Shown here: one piece after another, positions 34,986-44,762 of the stretch
Numbering within the stretch: position 1 is the stretch's first letter
Layout of the letters: the number at the start of each line of letters is the position of its first letter
Made by a program: the position numbers and the translations under genes
DNA from: Sporosarcina sp. P34
GTDB taxonomy: Bacteria; Bacillota; Bacilli; Bacillales_A; Planococcaceae
DNA: 64,000 nt
NCBI RefSeq assembly: GCF_002743375.1
Contig: NZ_PDZC01000001.1
Location: 62,001 to 126,000, forward strand
Direction: 5' to 3'
Notes under the pieces: generated by a model
Seen by the model: the letters and a program-made list of their open reading frames with translations, nothing else
Database searches by the model: none
What the model was told of the DNA's origin: nothing

Positions 34986-35855
34986 CTAGTTTTCATTAAA
35001 GAATGTCAATAATTGTTTTGGATAACTGGTTATGAAACCATCGACGTCCAATTTGGCTAGTTTTGGAAGTTCATCCGTTTCATTCAATGCATAAAATACA
35101 GTTATATTGAGATCTTGTAAAAAGCGGACGAAGCCTTCTGAAGCAAGTGGGAACATACCAAGTTTTTCAGGCAGGCAGAATAGATCTGCGTTTGGTCGGT
35201 ACAGATGACCAAACTTGCTCGTGTAAGCGATGTATGCTTTTTTTATTTCTTCGCTTCCTGCACCTAAAGCAACAGAATTTTGCGCATACAAATTAAACCG
35301 ATCGATTTGTTCATCATATAGACTCGTCACGACGACACGTTCAGTAGCATCCATCTCTTTTAATAATCTCCACAGTTTAGAAGGAATTAAACTTCCTTCA
35401 TATGTTGTAGGGCAATCATTCATAGAGACGACAAGTAAAAGTTGGGGGAACTTTTCTAACAGTTCGCGTAACGACACACTAGATACATCACTTTGCAAAG
35501 TATCAAGATCATGGGCATTATGATGTTTTGTCAGGATTTCATCTACCGCAGAGTCGGCTATTTCATTGGAAAGCAAAAGTTCTCGTTTAGGCACTAAAAT
35601 AATGTCTTCATCTCTCGTGAGTTGTATATCGACCGCGAATCCGTGAACACCTAAATCAGCAATCTCGGTATAAGCGGTAAGTAAGTCAACTTCTGTTTTT
35701 TGACAAAGTTGCGCATCGGTTAAAATAGCTACTTCAGAGAAACTAAGCGCTTTCTTTTCGTCACGTGGCTCTTGTTTTGCTATTACTTTTGTAGCCGCCC
35801 ATGCAGCCACACTTGCAGCTCCGACAGTTAATGCAACGTTTGTTTTCCTTCCCAA
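34986..35855 (-). CDS. Degenerate glycerophosphodiester phosphodiesterase-like protein
   Basis: 289-residue protein with an N-terminal hydrophobic segment (about residues 7-23, possible signal anchor) and a GDPD-like TIM barrel. Recognisable pieces are LTAYTEIADLGVHGFAVDIQLTRDEDIILVP, the later VVTSLYDEQIDRF and the ending VDGFITSYPKQL. The catalytic His-Arg (HRG) reads LTD, the metal-binding Glu of the E-x-D motif reads Ala, and the catalytic HD after it reads PK, so hydrolysis is unlikely. TTG start with GGGGAGG seven bases upstream. A pseudoenzyme, perhaps binding wall or membrane glycerophosphates. Confidence 0.7.
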   Translation of the reverse strand: MGRKTNVALTVGAASVAAWAATKVIAKQEPRDEKKALSFSEVAILTDAQLCQKTEVDLLTAYTEIADLGVHGFAVDIQLTRDEDIILVPKRELLLSNEIADSAVDEILTKHHNAHDLDTLQSDVSSVSLRELLEKFPQLLLVVSMNDCPTTYEGSLIPSKLWRLLKEMDATERVVVTSLYDEQIDRFNLYAQNSVALGAGSEEIKKAYIAYTSKFGHLYRPNADLFCLPEKLGMFPLASEGFVRFLQDLNITVFYALNETDELPKLAKLDVDGFITSYPKQLLTFFNEN

Positions 35856-36132
35856 TCTAAAACCTCCCCAATAATATAATGAGTTTTCACATTTTTGTTT
35901 AGCGATGTTTATACTTCAACTGAATAGAAAATACTTGTATCCAGTCATCTTGTAAAAAAACAGATTGGATTCAGATATATGTCTTCTTAAGTGTAACCTA
36001 TTCCAGAGAAGGTGTGCAAACAAAGATTGAGGACGGGACCTGGTTTCATGTATACGCAAACATTTCATATGCAAGGTTGCAGGACTTTTCTCACCTATGG
36101 TATTGTATGAAGTAAGAAAGAGGGGGAGAATC

Positions 36133-36405
36133 ATGATTGATCGACAAGGCATAATTGTCTATCTCCATCATTTAAAACAAGCAAAATCATTGCGCAAATT
36201 TGGGCATGTTCATTATATTTCTAAACGAATGAAATACGTTGTGCTTTACTGTGACATGGAAGACGTGGAAACGACAATCACTAAGTTGGAGCGTTTATCG
36301 GCTGTACGGAAAGTATTGCCTTCACAGCGTCCCTTTGTTAGCACGATATATGAAAATGCAAAGCCGGATAAAGCAAAAGAATACGATTATAAAACAGGTT
36401 TGTAA
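36133..36405 (+). CDS. ylbG: YlbG family protein (UPF0298)
   Basis: 90-residue cytoplasmic protein of UPF0298: [21 protein letters not shown] at the start, [13 protein letters not shown] in the middle. Family length is 90. ATG 36133 is preceded by AGGGGGAG. Function unknown; in B. subtilis it follows ylbF in the same region. It is convergent with the next gene, 14 bases away. Confidence 0.9.
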   Translation: MIDRQGIIVYLHHLKQAKSLRKFGHVHYISKRMKYVVLYCDMEDVETTITKLERLSAVRKVLPSQRPFVSTIYENAKPDKAKEYDYKTGL

Positions 36406-36406
36406 C

Positions 36407-36437
36407 TTGCTGCCGCTTATTAATTTAGCGGCGGCAA
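36407..36437. terminator. GC-rich hairpin between convergent ylbG and DUF7147 genes
   Basis: TTGCTGCCGCT (36407-36417) pairs with AGCGGCGGCAA (36427-36437) with one G-U. There is no T tract on either strand, so its terminator function is uncertain; the right arm lies in the coding end of the minus-strand gene. Confidence 0.4.
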
Positions 36438-36815
36438 TAAGTGGTTTAAGCGTAAGATACCCGTAATATATTGGTAAAACAGCTCGTTCTCAGCAAATTC
36501 AGTTGAATGTTTTATTTCAACTCTGACGGGCTTTTTATTTAGCGACTCTGCATGCTCAACAAACAAGTCATAACGTTTCGATGGTTTGTCCGCAGAATAA
36601 CGAATTCCTTCCCTGCAAATATAGATCGGCATGAAGTGACTGTTTTCAGTTGCAGGAGTAAGAGAAACCGCTAATGACAATTGTTCATTAGATTTATATT
36701 TGGAGGAGAAAATATAGGACTTATGAATTCGTTCGGCGTTTGTAGACATGATTTCGAGTAATTCATAGATGTCGCTATAGCCTTCCCCTAGTTCAATAAA
36801 ACGTTGTTGGATCAT
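36420..36815 (-). CDS. Conserved Bacillales protein (DUF7147-like)
   Basis: 131-residue soluble protein: IQQRFIELGEGYSDIYELLE at the start, FMPIYICREGIRY and KPSKRYDLFVEHAESL in the middle, QYITGILRLNHLLPPL at the end. Homologues in Bacillus are often labelled methylthioribose kinase, but it is far too short and has no kinase motif, so that name should not be carried over. ATG 36815 has GGAAG nine bases upstream. Function unknown. Confidence 0.72.
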   Translation of the reverse strand: MIQQRFIELGEGYSDIYELLEIMSTNAERIHKSYIFSSKYKSNEQLSLAVSLTPATENSHFMPIYICREGIRYSADKPSKRYDLFVEHAESLNKKPVRVEIKHSTEFAENELFYQYITGILRLNHLLPPLN

Positions 36816-36886
36816 AATCAAGCGCTTCCTTTCAGGCGATTAGTAATGGTTCGTGTCCATCATACCATGTGATGAGGTGTTGTACG

Positions 36887-38325
36887 TTGAAAGTTATTAT
36901 AAGGATTTTATTTCTTTTGGTGGCAGTAAACGGAGGACTCGTTTATTTGCATTACAGCCAATCGGCCAATGCAAATGGTGAAGGCGCGAATTCAAATACG
37001 TATCGTCAGGAAATCGAAGTCATCAATCGAGCGGACGGATTGTACATTCGTCACCACTTTTATAATTTGTCAGATGGTAGACACGAGATTATCTGGCCGA
37101 AAGGAAGTGTGGAGCACGGATGCGAAGCTGAGGACTCCTCCGCATGCGCTCGACTCAATGATTCTCTTGTGGCATTTGAAGAAGGAAAAAGCGGTCAACA
37201 ATCCGTTCAGTATAAATTGCTGAAAAAGACACCGCTTACCGAGCGTAAACTATTTAAGGAGCCATTTGTGGTTCTTCGGGAAGCAAAGCCACTAACGACA
37301 GTTCTTCACGTGACAGATGAGCAAGGTGTTGGTGGGATGTGGGTGTCTGGCTTGGAACGTGTAGGAAAGGCAAATAAAGAGCGTATTACTTATCGTTTAT
37401 ATCGTGGCGTAGGATTTGTTAATGAGCTGTATTGGCAGAAACAGGACGTGCCACTTGCATACTCTTCAAACAAGCTGACAATATTCGGTGAAGGTATTGA
37501 TAAAAAGTATAATGACCGACTGGTTAAAATGCTAGAAGCTATCGGTGGGAATCATATAAGTGTAGTGTTAGCTTCAAGTAATCAGCCGTTGTATGCGGAA
37601 CGCTTTATTATAGAGAAAACGGACAATATGTCGCAAGTAATAAAACAAATTGCCAGAATGAGTGTCCAGGCGCGTTTCACTTTCCAAACGGACGAGCCAT
37701 CCATGAGCAGTATGATAGCTTCTATACTTGTAGACGAGCCAATCGGTACAAGGGCGGAACAAGCAGCATTTACTCGCTTGAAAGAATCCATCTCTGCAGA
37801 GCAATATCAACAATTCCGTCAAAATATTCAGGAGACAATAGGTAAAAAAATATCTTCATCCGATTTGGATCGGTCGTTATCAAAGATACTAGCGTTCGAC
37901 ACGCACTATTTTCATAAAACGATGAAAGAGCAGCGGTATAACTATCCTTTTTTGTTATTGGATCCACGGACTGTATTGCTTGATGGGGAAGAAGTTCCAG
38001 AAGTGAAGGTAATAGTACAGGATGGCAAAAGTTTTTACCCTGCAGAAGAATTATTGTCCAAAATGGGCTATTCAATTCGTTCAAATGAGCAATCGATTTA
38101 TTTCGACAGTCCAAATCGTACTTATCGTTTTTCTAAAGTACAACCTTTCTACGTCATGAACAATAGCAAATATGATTATACGGAAAAGCCTTATACCACA
38201 ATCAATAAAACATTATACTTTGATGAAAATTGGTTGCGCCGAATCTTCTTAGTGTTAATTGATAAATCGGATGAGACTATTTCTATTGAACAAATTGAAA
38301 AGTTACTAAAGGAGATGGAAAAAGA

Positions 38326-38329
<4 letters not shown>
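36887..38329 (+). CDS. Exported protein with C-terminal stalk-like domain
   Basis: 480-residue protein of unknown function. N-terminal signal peptide (IIRILFLLVAVNGGLVYL, possible cleavage after SANA), a beta-rich extracellular region (about 45-210), a central helical part with many Gln, Glu and Lys (about 240-360), and a C-terminal region (about 370-460) whose pattern of DGEEVPEV, GKSFYPAEELLSKMGYSI and NKTLYFDENWLRRIF resembles the copper-amine-oxidase N-terminal stalk domain. TTG 36887 follows GAGGTG at proper spacing. The stop overlaps the rsmD ATG by four bases, so the two are translationally coupled. Confidence 0.75.
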
Positions 38330-39367
<1,038 letters not shown>

Positions 39368-39394
39368 GGATAAATATATAAAAAGTGATAAAAA

Positions 39395-39653
39395 GGCTGG
39401 GACAAAGCCTCAAAAGGTATGAAGGAGAAGACACCTTCATACCTTTTTTAATTCACTGAAACTTATTTAAAAAGTTTAATTTGTTAGTAATCAAGAGTGT
39501 ACCGAAGCGGAAAAAGGCCGACTCCTGCGGGATCCAGCGCGAATGTTGAGACCCCGCAGGAGCCTAGCGACGAGGAGGCTCAAGCGCGCCCCGCGGAAAG
39601 CGCGCCTTTTGTAGCGTAGGGGAACGGACTGTTTTTTAAGTTATGTCCCAGCC
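39395..39653. repeat. GGCTGGGACA-ended dispersed repeat, full copy with GC-rich core
   Basis: 259-bp element bounded by GGCTGGGACA (39395-39404) and TGTCCCAGCC (39644-39653), perfect 10-bp terminal inverted repeats. Left part contains the same perfect 14-bp hairpin (AAAAGGTATGAAGG with CCTTCATACCTTTT) as the copy at 10648-10793 and probably terminates coaD. The core (39500-39611) is GC-rich, holds an inverted repeat CTCCTGCGGG/CCCGCAGGAG (39522-39531, 39553-39562) and a direct repeat AAGCGCGCC (39582, 39598). Such cores are common dispersed sequences in Bacillaceae and Planococcaceae genomes. No protein is encoded. Confidence 0.88.
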
Positions 39654-39752
39654 TCCTTCGTAGCAGTAAGTGTACCAACAAGCACTTCCCTTAAAAGCGC
39701 ACATCCTCTCCCAAACAACTAGACGTGTCACACCAGTTGATTGAATACTTGC

Positions 39753-40634
39753 TCAATAAATCCAAATGAACAATATAGGGACGAGTAACGTATTCCAGAC
39801 CCTAGCAAACACGTAAGGAAGTATGCGTATACCAGCGCTCCTCGCGATCGTCATAACCTGCATATGAATACTCATGCCGTTAATCGAAAGGATAGCCGCA
39901 ATGAGCATCGGATAAATCGCATCATCGGCAAAATGCTCGGTAGCCGACTGGACACCTGAAGTCATCTCGAACACTGCGAGCAATAAAGTCTTGGTAACGC
40001 CCATATCCACCGTGATGATAGAAGATATGGAATGCGAAAGCACATTACCGAGGGAAGAGAAGAAAATGACCGTGGTGGCCACTAACAATATGACGGATGA
40101 ACTGTCTTTAATAGAGCGCAGTAAAGGTGACGTTTTATGTTGTTGGGGGATAACTGGGACAGAGGGCTGCTGATGCCGACTTCCCACAAGCGACATGGCC
40201 AATAGGAAAAACACGATATTAGCCAGATGAATGGCAAGCAACAATTTCCAACCAATTGTCGTGCTGCCGAATAATTCGTTACCCACAAAGCCAATAATGA
40301 ACATAGGTCCTGGTGCATGACAGGATGCGACAAGCAAACAACTTTCAGCGGCAGAGATTTCTCCATTTTTTTTCATTTCGCTAACGGTCACAGCTCCTAC
40401 CGGAAAGCCTCCAAATGAACCTAGCACATAAGCTTTTATGTAACGGCTCCATTGACTAGTGCCTTGCTTGCTAGGCATTTTCAATAACCACTGCGTTAAA
40501 ATAATATATGGTAGCAAATAGGGAAGTAACGCATGAGTGAATAATTGGATGCCTGAAATGGCTCCTTCATGTGCGACATCTGGTTGCAAAATAAATAAAA
40601 TGATTAGCGCCCAGATGAAGAGTACGTTACTCAT
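39753..40634 (-). CDS. ylbJ: YlbJ-like sporulation membrane protein
   Basis: 293-residue polytopic membrane protein of the nucleoside-recognition (Gate) domain family, corresponding in position to ylbJ, a sporulation gene in B. subtilis. About eight membrane segments; conserved YVLGSFGGFPVGAVTVSEM, ASCHAPGPMFIIGFVGNELFG and EMTSGVQSATEHF. It is shorter than the B. subtilis protein (about 400 residues) and is inverted relative to coaD and ylbL. The ATG has no SD of its own but overlaps the stop of a short leader ORF. A weak sigma-E-like site may lie upstream. Confidence 0.8.
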   Translation of the reverse strand: MSNVLFIWALIILFILQPDVAHEGAISGIQLFTHALLPYLLPYIILTQWLLKMPSKQGTSQWSRYIKAYVLGSFGGFPVGAVTVSEMKKNGEISAAESCLLVASCHAPGPMFIIGFVGNELFGSTTIGWKLLLAIHLANIVFFLLAMSLVGSRHQQPSVPVIPQQHKTSPLLRSIKDSSSVILLVATTVIFFSSLGNVLSHSISSIITVDMGVTKTLLLAVFEMTSGVQSATEHFADDAIYPMLIAAILSINGMSIHMQVMTIARSAGIRILPYVFARVWNTLLVPILFIWIY

Positions 40635-40668
40635 TGTTCAATACGGCAGGATCATAAATTAAAGGCAT
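40627..40668 (-). CDS. 13-residue leader ORF coupled to ylbJ
   Basis: ATG 40668 has a very good SD (AAGGAG, eight bases upstream) and opens a frame of 13 codons, MPLIYDPAVLNNE. Its stop TAA (40629-40627) lies within the first codons of ylbJ, overlapping the ylbJ start region, which lacks an SD. Termination-reinitiation is the likely way ylbJ is translated. The peptide may have no role of its own. Confidence 0.5.
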   Translation of the reverse strand: MPLIYDPAVLNNE

Positions 40669-40690
40669 CTGTCGCACTCCTTCCTAATTT

Positions 40691-40719
40691 TTGAAATGCA
40701 AGAAAATCTACCGTAATAT
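40691..40719 (+). promoter_or_regulatory. Candidate promoter of ylbL
   Basis: TTGAAA (40691-40696), 17-base spacer, TAATAT (40714-40719), 42 bases before the ylbL ATG. Matched by eye. Confidence 0.4.
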
Positions 40720-40761
40720 ATATGTAGTATTCGTACAGGCTATTAATGGAGGTGAGCTTTT

Positions 40762-41808
40762 ATGAAAATGCGTAAGTGGGGAATCGCTGCGGTAATCCTA
40801 CTAGTAGTGGCTTTTTTAGCACTTTATCCGTTAGATATGTATATTTCTCGACCGGGTGGAGCTTATGATTTGGCACCACTCGTAGAAGTAGTAGGCGGGG
40901 ATACTGACGATGTAGGAACTTTTAGTTTAATGACAATTGCGATTGGCAAAGCGACACCTGTAACGTACGCTTGGTCAAAAATGTCGGACAAAATGAAGTT
41001 GTTGCCGGCCACGCAAGTCAGAAGACATGGTGAAAGTGATGCGGAGTATGGAGTACGTCAGAAAAAAATGATGGCTGATTCTAAAACACATGCCATATCG
41101 GTAGCGTTTGAGAAGGCAGGATTACCAATCAACAGAAAATTCACAGGAGTCTTTGTTGCAGGTGTATTACCGACAGGAGCTTCTGCGGGAAAGCTCGAAG
41201 TGGGGGATATCATTCAATCGATTGATCAACTAAAGCTAGCTTCAACAGAAGCATTTATGCGTAAAATCAGTGATATGCATGTAGGTCAGAAAGTCCATCT
41301 GCAAGTACAACGTGGACAACAGCAGTTGGATGTTCCAGTGGAATTAAAAGAACTTCCGAAGACGGACGGACGAGTGGGTCTTGGAATAGAGTTTGAAGAA
41401 CAGGTTACATTGGAAACAGAACCAAAGGTTGATATACGTACAGAAGAAATCGGTGGGCCTTCAGCAGGTTTAATGTTCACACTGGAATTGATGAATCGCC
41501 TAGTGGATGTCGATTTAACGAAAGGCTATACTATCGCAGGGACTGGCGAGATGCATGAAGATGGGTCAGTAGGACGAATTGGTGGAATTGATTTTAAAAT
41601 CATAGCAGCTGATCGTCAAGACATGGAGATATTTTTCGCGCCTGACGATGAATTACCGGAGGAAGTGAAAAAGAAGAATCCGCAGCTTCTCTCAAATTAT
41701 GAAGAAGCGAAAGCAACTGCGGATAAAATTGGCACAAATATGAAAGTTGTACCGGTCAAAACGATTGACGATGCACTTAGTTACTTGGAAAAACTACAGG
41801 AAAAATGA
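40762..41808 (+). CDS. ylbL: Lon-like PDZ serine protease YlbL
   Basis: 348-residue membrane-anchored protease with one N-terminal membrane helix, a PDZ domain (about residues 125-205, AGVLPTGASAGKLEVGDIIQSID) and a C-terminal Lon-type protease domain. The catalytic dyad is Ser 234 (GGPSAGLMF) and Lys 279 (GGIDFKIIAA), 45 residues apart as in Lon. B. subtilis YlbL degrades the SOS division inhibitor YneA together with CtpA. SD GGAGGTGAG precedes the ATG. Convergent with tmcAL, four bases apart. Confidence 0.94.
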   Translation: MKMRKWGIAAVILLVVAFLALYPLDMYISRPGGAYDLAPLVEVVGGDTDDVGTFSLMTIAIGKATPVTYAWSKMSDKMKLLPATQVRRHGESDAEYGVRQKKMMADSKTHAISVAFEKAGLPINRKFTGVFVAGVLPTGASAGKLEVGDIIQSIDQLKLASTEAFMRKISDMHVGQKVHLQVQRGQQQLDVPVELKELPKTDGRVGLGIEFEEQVTLETEPKVDIRTEEIGGPSAGLMFTLELMNRLVDVDLTKGYTIAGTGEMHEDGSVGRIGGIDFKIIAADRQDMEIFFAPDDELPEEVKKKNPQLLSNYEEAKATADKIGTNMKVVPVKTIDDALSYLEKLQEK

Positions 41809-41812
41809 GTCA

Positions 41813-42991
41813 TCACAGCAATATGGGCGGTGTTTTAAAATCGAGACCAGGCTCTTTTTGTATACCACACATATAAATATCCGTACTTTTACTATCTAAC
41901 AAAAGTGATGGATCTTTGTGAGAACCTACCCGAGTGATAAGTGGCAAAGTCATTTCTTTTTTCATTGTGCGTAAATAACTTCTTCCGTTTGCTGACATAC
42001 CTAATAGCCGTAAATAAGATGGACTGGCAATTTGTGCGCGGGTTGATTTTCGATAACCAGTCAAAACATGTACTAGCATTCGTTGTATGCGCGTCCATGT
42101 ATACCGTTTGGATTTGACGGCATGCATGAATTCTTGAAATGTAGCATGCTCTTTTGCAGCGCGCCATAAAGCGAACTCCATACCTTCCGTAATATCAGCA
42201 ATGGACGCTAGTTGCTCAGGACCTTCACGAAGAATTGTGTACCGAAGAAATGGATAGAGATGATCCCAGCTTTGATGAGGCTGTTGACGAAGAAGCTCAA
42301 AGGAAGTTGTAGGCATGAAAGACTGAACGTGCGCGATATCGGTCGCAAACAATTGTTTGCGTATTCCCGTTGCGCTAGCAATAGTATCCGCAGGTAATGC
42401 AGTATCATGATAATGTGTTCCTCTTCGCTCTAGCGTAACGGCAATCATCTTCGATTGAATTTCTTTTACGGCTTGCATATAATGAAATCCTAGAATATTA
42501 TTTGGCTCTGATAAATCTGCGAGTGGTTCTTCAGTGGTGCGTGAAATGGCTTCATATGCAATTCGCAATGCATTCGGATAACTGATCCCTTCCTGTATGG
42601 AACTCTTTATAGTTTTTTCATAAAGTTCTTTCTGTGTATTCATTGTGTCCAAACTATTCATAAATGGCGCGATGCGACCTTCTTCACTTCCGAAGCAAAT
42701 ATACGCGCAGCGGAGAGCGTCGAGGATTTGTACGGCTCCTTTCGCGAATTGAGGAGCATGGGCTGTGGAAAAAGCATAGGGCAACTCGATGACCAGGTCT
42801 GCACCATTAGCAAGGGCCATGCGCGCTCGTGTCCATTTATCGACAATCGCTGGTTCACCGCGTTGAAGAAAATGTCCACTCATCACAGCAATCATAACAT
42901 CTGCATCTGTTAGCCTTTTAGCTTCATTGAGATGAAACAAATGGCCGTTATGAAAGGGATTATATTCGACGACAATACCAGTAGCTATCAA
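41813..42991 (-). CDS. tmcAL: tRNA(Met) cytidine acetate ligase TmcAL
   Basis: 392-residue enzyme (former YlbM, UPF0348) that makes N4-acetylcytidine at the wobble position of elongator tRNA-Met from acetate and ATP. Nucleotidyltransferase-type N-terminus GIVVEYNPFHNGHLFHLNEAK with the HxGH-like site, VMSGHFLQRGEPAIVDKW, and GADLVIELPYAFSTAHAPQFAKG are all family hallmarks. Length as expected. It is divergent from ylbN. Confidence 0.95.
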   Translation of the reverse strand: MIATGIVVEYNPFHNGHLFHLNEAKRLTDADVMIAVMSGHFLQRGEPAIVDKWTRARMALANGADLVIELPYAFSTAHAPQFAKGAVQILDALRCAYICFGSEEGRIAPFMNSLDTMNTQKELYEKTIKSSIQEGISYPNALRIAYEAISRTTEEPLADLSEPNNILGFHYMQAVKEIQSKMIAVTLERRGTHYHDTALPADTIASATGIRKQLFATDIAHVQSFMPTTSFELLRQQPHQSWDHLYPFLRYTILREGPEQLASIADITEGMEFALWRAAKEHATFQEFMHAVKSKRYTWTRIQRMLVHVLTGYRKSTRAQIASPSYLRLLGMSANGRSYLRTMKKEMTLPLITRVGSHKDPSLLLDSKSTDIYMCGIQKEPGLDFKTPPILL

Positions 42992-43061
42992 TGAAATCCT
43001 CCTCTGTACTTGCGTATATCGAATTATACCGTTAAACTTGTTAAGGTGACAAGAAAATATC

Positions 43062-43090
43062 TTGACATCCCTTATTTAAAATACTATAAT
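43062..43090 (+). promoter_or_regulatory. Consensus sigma-A promoter of ylbN-rpmF
   Basis: TTGACA (43062-43067), 17-base spacer, TATAAT (43085-43090): a perfect match to consensus, 27 bases upstream of the ylbN ATG. Confidence 0.9.
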
Positions 43091-43117
43091 CAACATTGTT
43101 GTCTTGAGGTGATAGAC

Positions 43118-43648
43118 ATGAAATGGTCCATTCATCAATTACGGAAACATAGGCAAGGCCCGCTACTGTTTGACGAAGCAGTAAATTTGGATTCCGTGAA
43201 AAATCGGAATGAAGAAATTAGGGCAATTCAGCCTGTTCGAGTAAGTGGAACATGTACAATTGGTGAGAAAAAGTTAACATGCCAGCTTCGGCTAGAAGGT
43301 TCAATGATTTTGCCTTGTGCACGTACGTGGGAAGACGTCGATTATCCATTCTCCATTGAAACAGTTGAGCAATTCAGCTGGGACGAGGAGACACTTCAGA
43401 TGGATGATGAAATTCATCCGGTTGATGGGGAAACAATTGATTTTACTCCTGTATTGGAAGAACTAATTTTGCTTGAAATCCCGCTGCAAGTATTCTGTGA
43501 AAATGCAGATGAGATGCGACAGGTGGAAGGTAAAGGTTGGTCCTATACAACCGATGAAGAATTGGAAGCGCAACGACAAGAAGCAGAAGAAAAAGTGGAT
43601 CCTCGTTTAGCGGGATTGGCTAATTTTTTTGAAACCGATAAAGAGTAA
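43118..43648 (+). CDS. ylbN: YlbN/YceD family protein (DUF177)
   Basis: 176-residue acidic protein of the DUF177 family, associated with 23S rRNA maturation and nearly always upstream of rpmF. Features: MKWSIHQLRKHRQGPLLFDE at the start, the CTIGEKKLTCQLRLEGSM strand, CARTWEDVDYPF, and the acidic C-terminus ending DPRLAGLANFFE. ATG 43118 has GAGGTGAT at the right distance. Confidence 0.93.
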   Translation: MKWSIHQLRKHRQGPLLFDEAVNLDSVKNRNEEIRAIQPVRVSGTCTIGEKKLTCQLRLEGSMILPCARTWEDVDYPFSIETVEQFSWDEETLQMDDEIHPVDGETIDFTPVLEELILLEIPLQVFCENADEMRQVEGKGWSYTTDEELEAQRQEAEEKVDPRLAGLANFFETDKE

Positions 43649-43672
43649 ACCCTTATAAGGAGGTGCCCCCCA

Positions 43673-43846
43673 ATGGCAGTACCAAAGAGAAGAACTTCTA
43701 AAACGAAGAAAAATTTGCGTCGAACTCATTTCAAAATTGAAGCGCCAGGTATGACTACTTGTAACAACTGTGGCGAAATGAAATTGGCACACCACGTTTG
43801 CAAATCATGCGGACACTACAAAGGAAAAGACGTTGTAGGCGAATAA
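43673..43846 (+). CDS. rpmF: 50S ribosomal protein L32
   Basis: 57-residue ribosomal protein starting [19 protein letters not shown], with two CxxC pairs (CNNC and CKSC) that bind zinc, so this is the zinc-containing form. Strong SD AAGGAGGTG. Co-transcribed with ylbN and closed by a terminator. Confidence 0.97.
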   Translation: MAVPKRRTSKTKKNLRRTHFKIEAPGMTTCNNCGEMKLAHHVCKSCGHYKGKDVVGE

Positions 43847-43868
43847 TTTAGATTCTGCACAACGAATG

Positions 43869-43908
43869 AAAGGCTACCTTGAGACCATGGCTCAAGGTAG
43901 CCTTTTTT
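43869..43908 (+). terminator. Terminator after rpmF
   Basis: AAGGCTACCTTGAG (43870-43883) and CTCAAGGTAGCCTT (43891-43904) form a perfect 14-bp stem followed by T residues. Confidence 0.93.
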
Positions 43909-43952
43909 GTTTTACATAAAAATGGTATGCTAAAAGAAAAGGGGGAATTTTT

Positions 43953-44714
43953 TTGTCTTATTCTATAAAGATCGATCAATCAATTGCCTATTTTACAATT
44001 AATCGTCCTAGCATGCGAAATGCGGTAAATTATGATGTCATGGAGGGGCTTGAATTCTTTCTAGATAAAATCGAAGATGACCCTGAAATTTCTTTCGCTG
44101 TCATAACAGGAGAAGGCGACTTGGCATTCTGTTCTGGTGGAGATCTAAGCGATTTTCACGGTTTTTTAAGCGCGGAGGATGCGTTTCCGATGCTTAGCAG
44201 GGGGGCAAGTATTTTATATCGTATCGCCACATTACCGATGCCTACAATAGCGCTTGTAAATGGGGCAGCTGTTGGTGGCGGTTGTGAACTGGCAACGGCT
44301 TGCGATTATCGATTGGTTGCATCACATGCAAGAGCTGGATTCATTCAAGGTACTTTGGCCATCACGGCTGGTTGGGGCGGAGCTACATTATTATTCGAGA
44401 AAAACGGCCCACATGACCGTTTGCTTCAGTTCACAAGCGGTGCTAGCATTCATTCACCTGAACACCTATTAGAGCTTGGCTGGGCGACTGAAGTGTATGA
44501 GGGGGATGCACAAGCAGCCCTTGATCAATTTCTAGCCCCTCAGCTTAAAGTACATCGAAATGTACACCGTGCGTATAAATCTATCGCCACTAGGAAGTGG
44601 GAGGCTAATGGGCTTGAACATGCCATGCAGGAAGAAGCCCGCATCTGTTCCATTCTTTGGGAAAGTGACGCGCATCATGAAGCTGTCCAAAACTTTTTAA
44701 AAAAAAGTAAGTAA
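43953..44714 (+). CDS. Enoyl-CoA hydratase/isomerase superfamily protein
   Basis: 253-residue crotonase-fold protein. Oxyanion-hole regions FCSGGDLSDF and NGAAVGGGCELATACDYRL are intact. The first catalytic Glu (GGGCELA) is present, but the second, usually in a PE-x-x-LG motif, is missing: the region reads FIQGTLAITAGWGGATLLF. Loss of this Glu together with the GWGG motif is seen in ethylmalonyl/methylmalonyl-CoA decarboxylase-type members rather than hydratases. TTG start with a GGGGGA SD. It lies next to an acyl-CoA carboxylase gene pair but is separated from it by a hairpin and a promoter. Confidence 0.8.
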   Translation: MSYSIKIDQSIAYFTINRPSMRNAVNYDVMEGLEFFLDKIEDDPEISFAVITGEGDLAFCSGGDLSDFHGFLSAEDAFPMLSRGASILYRIATLPMPTIALVNGAAVGGGCELATACDYRLVASHARAGFIQGTLAITAGWGGATLLFEKNGPHDRLLQFTSGASIHSPEHLLELGWATEVYEGDAQAALDQFLAPQLKVHRNVHRAYKSIATRKWEANGLEHAMQEEARICSILWESDAHHEAVQNFLKKSK

Positions 44715-44719
44715 ACTTT

Positions 44720-44750
44720 CAGTCCCGACAGGCATACACTATCGGGACTG
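44720..44750 (+). terminator. Hairpin after the crotonase gene
   Basis: CAGTCCCGA (44720-44728) and TCGGGACTG (44742-44750) form a perfect 9-bp stem; the following CTTAAAATG has no real T tract, so termination may be partial. Confidence 0.5.
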
Positions 44751-44762
44751 CTTAAAATGTAC

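Noticed and set aside
36097-36132. Longer N-terminus for ylbG
   Set aside because: The downstream ATG at 36133 has a strong SD and gives exactly the family length of 90.
36420-36815. Methylthioribose kinase
   Set aside because: This name is attached to homologues in databases, but a 131-residue protein without kinase motifs cannot be that enzyme.
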